From Ehretia macrophylla (taxonomy: Eukaryota; Streptophyta; Magnoliopsida; Boraginales; Ehretiaceae), in contig CM075764.1 in NCBI GenBank assembly GCA_037974665.1, positions 117,552,325 through 117,616,324 of the forward strand: 64,000 nt of DNA. The letters run 5' to 3'. The translations under genes were made by a program, and so were the position numbers. Below are positions 57,100 to 64,000 of this stretch, in pieces. The notes below the pieces were generated by a model. It did no database searches, was not told the origin of the DNA, and was given only the letters and a program-made list of their open reading frames with translations. Positions within the stretch are counted from its first letter, which is position 1. Each line of letters opens with the position of its first letter.

Positions 57100-59222
57100 C
57101 CCCTCCACATTCTTTAGATGGAAGGATTATTTGGGGTGTTTTTAGGGTAGGGGGGGGGGGGGGGGTGGGGGAAGTTAGCATGTTAAAAATCTTTTTTGTC
57201 CTTACCTATCTTATTTTTATGGATATAAAATGGGTACATAAGTAATTTTATATTTAAATTAGTATTTCTTTTCCAATACTTGTCCAATCCAAACAAACAA
57301 TTGTAAAATTATTTCATTTCCTTTTATTTATTATTATTTTTGCACGCCAAACAAAAAAAGTTTATTTCTTTTTTCCTTTGTTTTTCTCCCTCAACCTTCC
57401 TTAATATCCGTTCCTTTCCTTTGGGCAATCCAAATAGGGGTACGTCCTTGAGAATGGAATCTAAGATCTCTATCCAAAAAATTAGTCTTCCTAATGAACT
57501 ATGCTAAATATCTTTCTAAAGTAAAAACAGTTCTTAAGACTCATTAAATTAAGCCAGATTCTTTACAATTACTGCTTCAGTTTGATTATATTACACATAG
57601 TCTATGTGAGGAGAAAAAGAGAACAGAAAACACGTACACTGAAAATATTATGAGCCACTACTAATGGTTTCTCTACAAGAGATAAAAAAAAATATTTACA
57701 TGTTGAAATTTTGATGTTGAGAAATACAATATAAAAGTGATTATCTACAAGACTCATACTTGGTGACAAAAAAATAAAGGATTGGACTAATTAGGAACTT
57801 GTTTAATAAGAAAATCTCAAACTCCTGAATTCTAGCATAAAGGAGATGATCTAAACCCCTTTAACAACACCCCTTAAGCTCAAGCATCGCAATGGCTTTA
57901 AGTATTTTTCAACAAATAAAAGATATATGTGGCAAAGAATTTCAGAGCCTGCTTAGGCAAGTGGGTAAATTAGAACTTGTATTTTGCAATATGTAAGAAT
58001 ATATCTTATCAGTTCGCTCTATGGATGCCTTCTTTTTCGACAAAGCATATATCACTTGTTACGTATCAAATTAATTTAATTATTGAATAATTGGATGCAA
58101 TAACATCTAGAGATCTGATAAAATCTAACACATTATTTATCTCTCTTTGATTTTGTCTCTCTTCCAATATATGCTTTCTTGACACTTCAATTCAATTACT
58201 CAATTAAATTGGGCCTTTCTTGACCAAAAAAAAATAAAAAATTAGGCCTTTCATTTTCACGCTTTCCATTTCAAGTGATATCACTTGTTACGTATCAAAT
58301 TAACTTAATTACCGAGCATTTGGATGCAATAACATCTAGAAATTTATAATCTAATATTAAATCTTATCTTTTCAAGATGAAATTGAAAGTTGATAATAAT
58401 ACACAACCTTTTGAACCAGTGTCATGCAATGAAACACTCAAAGCATAGATAACACTCCACAACTTATTCTAGCAATACGAGAAAGCAAATCTAAGACTTT
58501 TAGACGCATTAGAAATAATTGAAAATAATTTTCTGCTAAATTTGAAGTTCAACAAAAAATAAATTATTATTAGTTCATATTTTGAGAAAGTCTAGTCAAT
58601 TTATTATACTTTTACTTAATTATTAATTATAAAATATTGGATCTATAAGATGTATTATCTTATGATTTTATTAAAATTATTGATTTTTTACACTAGTTAT
58701 AAGTTGGGAACAAATAGTTTTATTAATTTAAAAAGATTCTATTGGATTCGATTCGCAAAAGAAAGAAAAGAAAGTAGAGATCATAAAGGGAAGTGTTCCG
58801 CCGTTGGGATGCCAAAAAATGAACAAATAAATAAAAGAACAAAAGTGATGCCTAGTCTTATGATGCGAGAGGGTGTGTAGTATCTTTAAGTAATACAAAA
58901 TGATTCAACCTCCCTTGAATGAGGAAAAAAAAGGACAGCAAGAGCAATTCCAAGCTTAACAGTTTATATGTAGGGGAACAAAAAGAAAAGAAAAAGTGCT
59001 ACAGAAGATATTGGACAACATTTATTGGAAAACCTAGACACCAACTATATATATATATTCTAGGGACAGGTCTAAAACCTGTTTGTGTGTCTCATCATTT
59101 TTATTTTGCCACTTGATTTAACGTGTTGTGGTGGAACTCACACCGTGTTTGAGACATTTACATTTTGAAGATTTTTCCTACTCCGAGATATAATAAAACA
59201 CTGCAATAGTGGTTGTGATAAG
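57100..59222. other. Intergenic, no gene supported
   Basis: It is AT-rich with a G16 tract at 57150-57165. A direct repeat of about 66 bp (TATCACTTGTTACGTATCAA ... GGATGCAATAACATCTAGA) occurs at about 58048-58113 and 58279-58342. Confidence 0.65.
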
Positions 59223-61504
59223 CTATTTCTCCACGATAAGTTTTGCCCTTGCATGTCCTTCACTGATTTGAAATTGATCACCAAGACCAAAATGAGCGGC
59301 CAGTAACCAAACAAGGGTGATTAGCTCTCCACCTTTGCTTAGTTGTTGGGCACGAGAATCTGCTCTGCAGTGAATAGCAGCATAAGTCAGTAGCTCTACC
59401 CACACTTTGCTCATCACTTGCCATTTCTTTTCACCCAATTTTTCCAGCTTCTTGGCTAGGATGCACGCATCAAACAACACTGATTTGCTTCTGTCACCCT
59501 TCACAGACACAGGATCAACTTCTGTATTAACATCATGAATCTTTTTGCAGGCTTCTCTTTGCGGATCATTATGATTATCATCTGCATTTTTTCCTCTATT
59601 GAAACACCTCATAGCAGCAATGAAAATGAGAAAGTTAACTATAGCACGGATGGAATAGTAGAGATATCTGAACACACTCCAAATGAAATAGAGCATCACT
59701 GCCCCGATATTAGGCTTTTTGTGCCTTCGTGCTTCTTTGTTAAAAAGCCTTTGTGCCTCCGCACAGGTATCACGAAACCGTATTTGCCCAATACCTGTTA
59801 CTGCAGACATCAAAGTTGGCTGCTGCATTAGAAGATATATCATGTAATCAGATAGAAGCTTGGAAAACTCTCTGTACTTGTTTGGAGGTGCAGATTCTTC
59901 CTCAATATTATAGCAAAGTTCTTTGGCAATATGCCACAATAGAAGGCTCTGATCATAATCGACTTCAATTGTGTAAGGGAGGAATTCAATGTGACCTTCT
60001 ACGCGTAAAATCCAATCGCCTCTGGCTGAACTTATATCGTTGGCAGTCTCCAAATCATCTGCCAACTCGGATTTCGCGTGCAGCTCTTCGAAGAAATGAT
60101 CCCTTAGATCATTATTGAATGGCTTGTGTTCAACGTACTTGAGCAAATCAAGAAAGTTGGTTAGTCCTAAATAGCCAATAAATTTTTCTTTCACTGGTAG
60201 GCGAGGATGTAGGCAATAGTTTATCAAATTGAATTGAGAAACAGACTCACACCACCTGCGGGAGAAAAATCGCGTAAGCTGCGGAAACAAGACATGAGGA
60301 ATGCTCTTGAGGCTTTTCCAGCTCTTGAAGCTTTTCCGGAAAAGGCTTTTTTTTTCCTGCATCATATTGTGTGTTCTTAACTTCCAGCACCTCAGGCAGC
60401 TTCTTGATGTGAACAAAAAGCCAATCGGAGCAAACGAGCATGAGGAATGCTGTTATATCCAAGGCAATGGCACCCCAGAGCAAGGTGTAGGTAATTGCAA
60501 CATCGATCGAAGCTGTCAAAGCCCGCCTTGCTTTCGTAATAGAAGAGGCCAAGAGAACCCCCAACTAAAGCAAAAGATATGAACAGGGCTAAGTATCCCA
60601 ATCCAGTATAAACCACACTGAACTTAGTGAAGAGGACTGCATACATCAGATTAAGTTCGACCTCTACCACTTTGAAAGCATCTTCTGCTGTTCTCTTGAG
60701 GAAAAAATCTCTGCTTTGGTTGCACTCGCGGAAGCTGAATACGAGTTCAACAATGAGACCCTTGAAAGTCTTGAAGAAATTGTAAGCATAGAGCTTTATT
60801 TCCGAATCTTTCAGCTTTCCTTCATTCACCTTATTCATGGCCTTGACTCTTCTATCAGGTTCCGGGATCATTTCAATCCGTGTCGGAAGCATTGCCTTTT
60901 TCTTCGATCGGTACTCATCCATGAGCTTAGCATAATTAGGCCCTGGATCAGGTTCTTTAAGCATGGAGTCGCGAAAGCTATTTAAGCTTGCGAGGTATAG
61001 TGATGGAGTCCTTTCTGCTTATTTGATGGTGCCTGCAACAAGCATGAGCAAGGTAGGGATCGACAGCTTGTTCTTGGGAAATGACTGGAAGAATACATAA
61101 ACTGCAGCTAGGAACTGGAAAATGAGAGCAATCAAATGGCGACCCCATAGCTCATTATCCTCTAGAGCAAGAGCTGTAATGGTATCAGGGCCACCAAGGT
61201 GTACTAGAAGAAAAGGAGCCCAAAATGCCAGAAGATCAGCATTGTTGCTATCTGAGGCGGCTTTTGATGATGAAGAATCAGTAATTTGGCTGTTGGAGAT
61301 GAGTCCTACAGCAAAGTTAGCTGCCCAATCTGCGAGAAAATATGCTGCCCAGAGAGGCGCCGTTAGCCAAACGCTTGCTGTTCGCTTCCTTAAAGGAGCT
61401 AACAAGATCAATATAGTTTGCAGGGTAAGGCTCAAAATAATGAAAACTCTGAGATCCCATTCTTCCCAAAGCCTTTTCCAACTTTCTGGTATGGGGATTT
61501 GCAT
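59223..61504 (-). pseudogene. DUF4220/DUF594 plant membrane protein gene, one stop and two frameshifts
   Basis: The ATG at 61502-61504 gives MQIPIPESWKRLWEEW, the usual family start. Conserved features follow in order: several membrane helices within the first 200 residues, the motif DNELWGRHL (about 61115-61140), helices near 60560-60650 and 60440-60500, RRWCESVSQFNLI (about 60230-60265), and the C-terminal DUF594 with SVLFDACILAKKLE and GGELITLVWLLAAH. Full length would be about 760 codons, near the family norm. Lesions are a TAA at 61019-61021 (IK-stop-AERT), a perfect CGAT duplication within 60502-60510 (+4), and a shift best explained by one extra base in a nine-T run at 60347-60355. The gene is normally intronless. 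Its function is not established. Confidence 0.87.
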
Positions 61505-61759
61505 TAGAAGCCCTCTGAGATCAGGCAATATATGCCAATGACGTGTTTGTAGTTGATGCTGATTTTTTCCTTCTTGATGCTGGTATGAAGCACAAGGGAA
61601 AAGGAAGTGAAAAGATGGTGATACCACAAGAGGTCTGGTATCTATTTATAAATAAATATGCCAATGATACTACAAGGGGGTTGGGTGTTTCATGTTTGTA
61701 ATTTATCCAAAAACTATGTTTTACCAAAAGTGAATTGATGAGCATCTCAACCTATGACA

Positions 61760-64000
61760 CTTTGGCAAAATAATCATGTAAAAGAATTATAAAATTTCAT
61801 CTTAACACCAATTGATATTAATATGAGTACTATAACTATGTTTAAAATTATGAGATTCTATTCTAAAATTAAGTTTAGATTTTATATGGTGGGTTTTGAG
61901 TTTATAATTTTCTGATGTGAAAGAAATATGTATTATGATACCTCCTTTTACATTTAATCGAGCGAGAATTGAGAAAAGAGATATTACAATGAGGCGAACT
62001 AGTCAGGGAGATCAAAATGATGATGACATATGAGTTACATGTGAATAAATGAGACTAGGTCAAAGCTCAATTTTAATATTATAATAATTATGAATTATAA
62101 ATTTTAATTTCAAAACCAATTAATGCTAGAATTTTATACAATGAATTTTGAATTTGTGATGAGACCCAATGTGTATTCCAACAAACCAAAATTTTTCTTG
62201 CACGTTTAATGCATAATTATTAGAGAAAGTAATCTTGTTTATTTGCTAACAGCTTGTAAGTTGTCAGGCATCAATTTAAATACAAAATAAACATCGATCG
62301 AGTTAATTACACACTTGAAAGGGAAGACTTTCATGGTACAGCTAAGTCAGATCCAGAAAAGCAATATAAAAACATCCACCAATAAAAAATCTGACTTAAG
62401 GAGGAAAGGTCTTTAAAGAAGGTACAAAAAGAAAATCAGATCAGAGTCCGTGATGTGCGAGAATTAACGAAAGACCGTAACGCTCTTCAAATCGGGTGGT
62501 TCAGAATTTTTATTTAATAGAGATTCAAAATACATAATTTAATATTTATATATAATTTTTTTTTAATAAAGGTTAAATTAATTTTTTAGGCTAAACTATT
62601 TTAAAAATACATATATTTTTAAAAAAATATAATTTTAATTCACTCCTTAATTATTCTTTCTTAGTGTTAGTGAGAGTTGCAAGCCCTGTTAACCGCTTAA
62701 TGGATTCGCCCTTGCTTCAAACCAAAATAATAATAAAAAAAAAAAGAAAAGAAAAAGAGACGATTAGGCATCAAACCAACAAAAATAGAAAAGAAAGACC
62801 ACGACCTGGTTAATAAACCTTTTTGCTATGTGGGAGTAGGACATGCAAATCCCTCGATTGTTTTAGGATAACTAGGTAGTGATTTCAAATTTCTCAAATT
62901 TAACACCATAATTAGACCAACTCCAGTAGCTTCTTTTTTCTTTCTCTAAAATAACTAATGAAATTTGTTCTCTCTACTTTTATAATTTCTCCATTTTAGT
63001 TTTATTTCAACATCATTCTCAATTTCAAACTTTTTATTTAGTTTCACTCAATAACTCTCTATATTTTATCTAAACTCATTACTTAATAAATTTTTTTATC
63101 TTTTTTATTTTATTATTAACGACTATGTTCTAACAAAAATTGTAAAAATAATATAATTTAAGTTGTTAAATTTTATTATTATTATTTTTCTAATACTTAT
63201 TACGAAGAAAGAGCTTGATCAAAAAAGGAAAAAAAAAAACCTTTTTAATTATTATCTGTGCAAAAATGTTTGTTTCAAAGAGCTTTACAAAATAAAAAAT
63301 ACAAGTAGTGAGCTGTTTGAAAGAGCTTTACTAAAAAAAATAAGAAGAAGAGCTCGCTGCTTGTAGCGAGCAACAACATCAAAATGGCAAACTCATATCT
63401 TTTGGCAAACTTGATAGCTAATCAGTTGGAGCTGAATTTTTGGATTTGACTTTTTATATTGACTGAAAAGTCAAAGTAGAAAGTATTATTGGAGATGCTC
63501 TTAGCAATTATCAGAAATAAAGTATTATGGTCATTTCTCATTAATGAAATTGAAAAACGAATAAAATAAATAAGGGGTGTATGGGTAGGTGTGCCATGTG
63601 GTTTATCCCTACTAGTTTAATGTATTATTTTCTGGGATTTTATTAATCTTGAAATGACCATAACATCTCTTACCCATCAAAAAATTCTAATGTTATTAAA
63701 GTTTGAGGGAACTGGAAAGAGAAGAAAGGAAACTCAAGAATTCAGTTGTCAGTTGACAAAAAATAAGATATCATATTAAAAACTATAGAATTTTATCTTA
63801 AAAATCAATTAATACTCAGAGACTAGTTCAATGTTTTATATGATGAATTTTAAGTTTGTAATTATTTGCTATGGGAGAAATGTGTATTTCCAACAAATCA
63901 TATTGTTGCTTGCTACGCTTTTAATGCATAATTATTGGAGAAAATGCTCCTGTTTATTTGCTAACAGCTACATAGTTGTCAGTTGTACATTTAAATACTA
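61760..64000. other. Intergenic, no gene; dispersed repeats
   Basis: Related AT-rich blocks of about 200 bp occur at about 61790-61960, 62085-62285 and 63775-64000. They share a CCAATTAAT/CAATTGAT start, GAATTTT(A)AGTTTGTAATT and, in the last two, TTTAATGCATAATTATTGGAGA and TTTATTTGCTAACAGCT. The last runs off the window. Confidence 0.6.
62915..63501. mobile_element. PIF/Harbinger-like MITE, 587 bp
   Basis: The ends GACCAACTCCAGTA (left) and the complement of the right end GAGCATCTCCAATA are inverted repeats of the common plant GAGCATCTCC type. They are flanked by the 3-bp duplication TTA (62912-62914 and 63502-63504). The interior is AT-rich without coding capacity. Confidence 0.5.

Overview
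This is eukaryotic DNA, almost certainly from a flowering plant (a eudicot). The evidence is AT-rich intergenic sequence, GT-AG introns, three plant-specific gene families (EDGP/basic 7S globulin-type aspartic-protease-like proteins, DC1-domain proteins, DUF4220/DUF594 membrane proteins) and a plant repeat load (caulimovirid-derived DNA, a Sirevirus-type Copia element, CACTA, MULE and MITE elements). The species cannot be named from the sequence. I see no bacterial operon, CRISPR array, rRNA or convincing tRNA.

Layout. (1) 1-19.71 kb is a rearranged endogenous pararetrovirus (Caulimoviridae-like; petuvirus/florendovirus-like by gene order, genus uncertain). It has at least five segments in alternating orientation. 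They carry decayed movement protein, capsid with zinc knuckle, aspartic protease, reverse transcriptase, RNase H and a C-terminal region of unknown role, plus four initiator-Met-tRNA primer-binding sites and four TATA-containing leaders. Segments three and four form a large head-to-head inverted repeat (about 2.65 kb arms, about 66 bp loop). Segment five is the longest copy and is split by a 4155-bp solo LTR (13464-17618, TSD TCCCT). (2) 19.7-22.1 kb is low-complexity DNA, a G-rich minisatellite, hairpins and an eight-copy ~121-bp tandem array belonging to a CACTA-like transposon. (3) 22111-31891 is a full-length Copia retrotransposon on the minus strand with two ~1.27-kb LTRs, TSD ACAGT and an extra envelope-position ORF pair. 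It is inserted 18 bp from the CACTA terminus at 31892-31909. (4) 31.9-33.4 kb looks like an old LTR relic. (5) 33.6-40.2 kb holds two diverged EDGP-like genes on the minus strand, both frameshifted. (6) 45956-48575 is a two-exon DC1-domain gene with one internal stop. (7) 49751-50150 is a MULE-type MITE with a 9-bp TSD, and 51903-52266 is a foldback element. (8) 53017-57090 is a MULE with 148-bp TIRs, a 9-bp TSD and a broken transposase. (9) 59223-61504 is a DUF4220/DUF594 gene with a stop and two frameshifts. (10) 61.8-64 kb holds a PIF/Harbinger-like MITE and dispersed repeats.

No long multidomain reading frame in the window is intact, so this is a gene-poor, decaying, transposon-nested region. 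Two signals stand out. One is the inverted-repeat viral locus, which could give hairpin RNA and small RNAs against a related virus. The other is a set of three unrelated genes each frameshifted by a perfect 4-bp tandem duplication. The insertion order can be read from nesting: pararetrovirus before the solo LTR, and CACTA before Copia.
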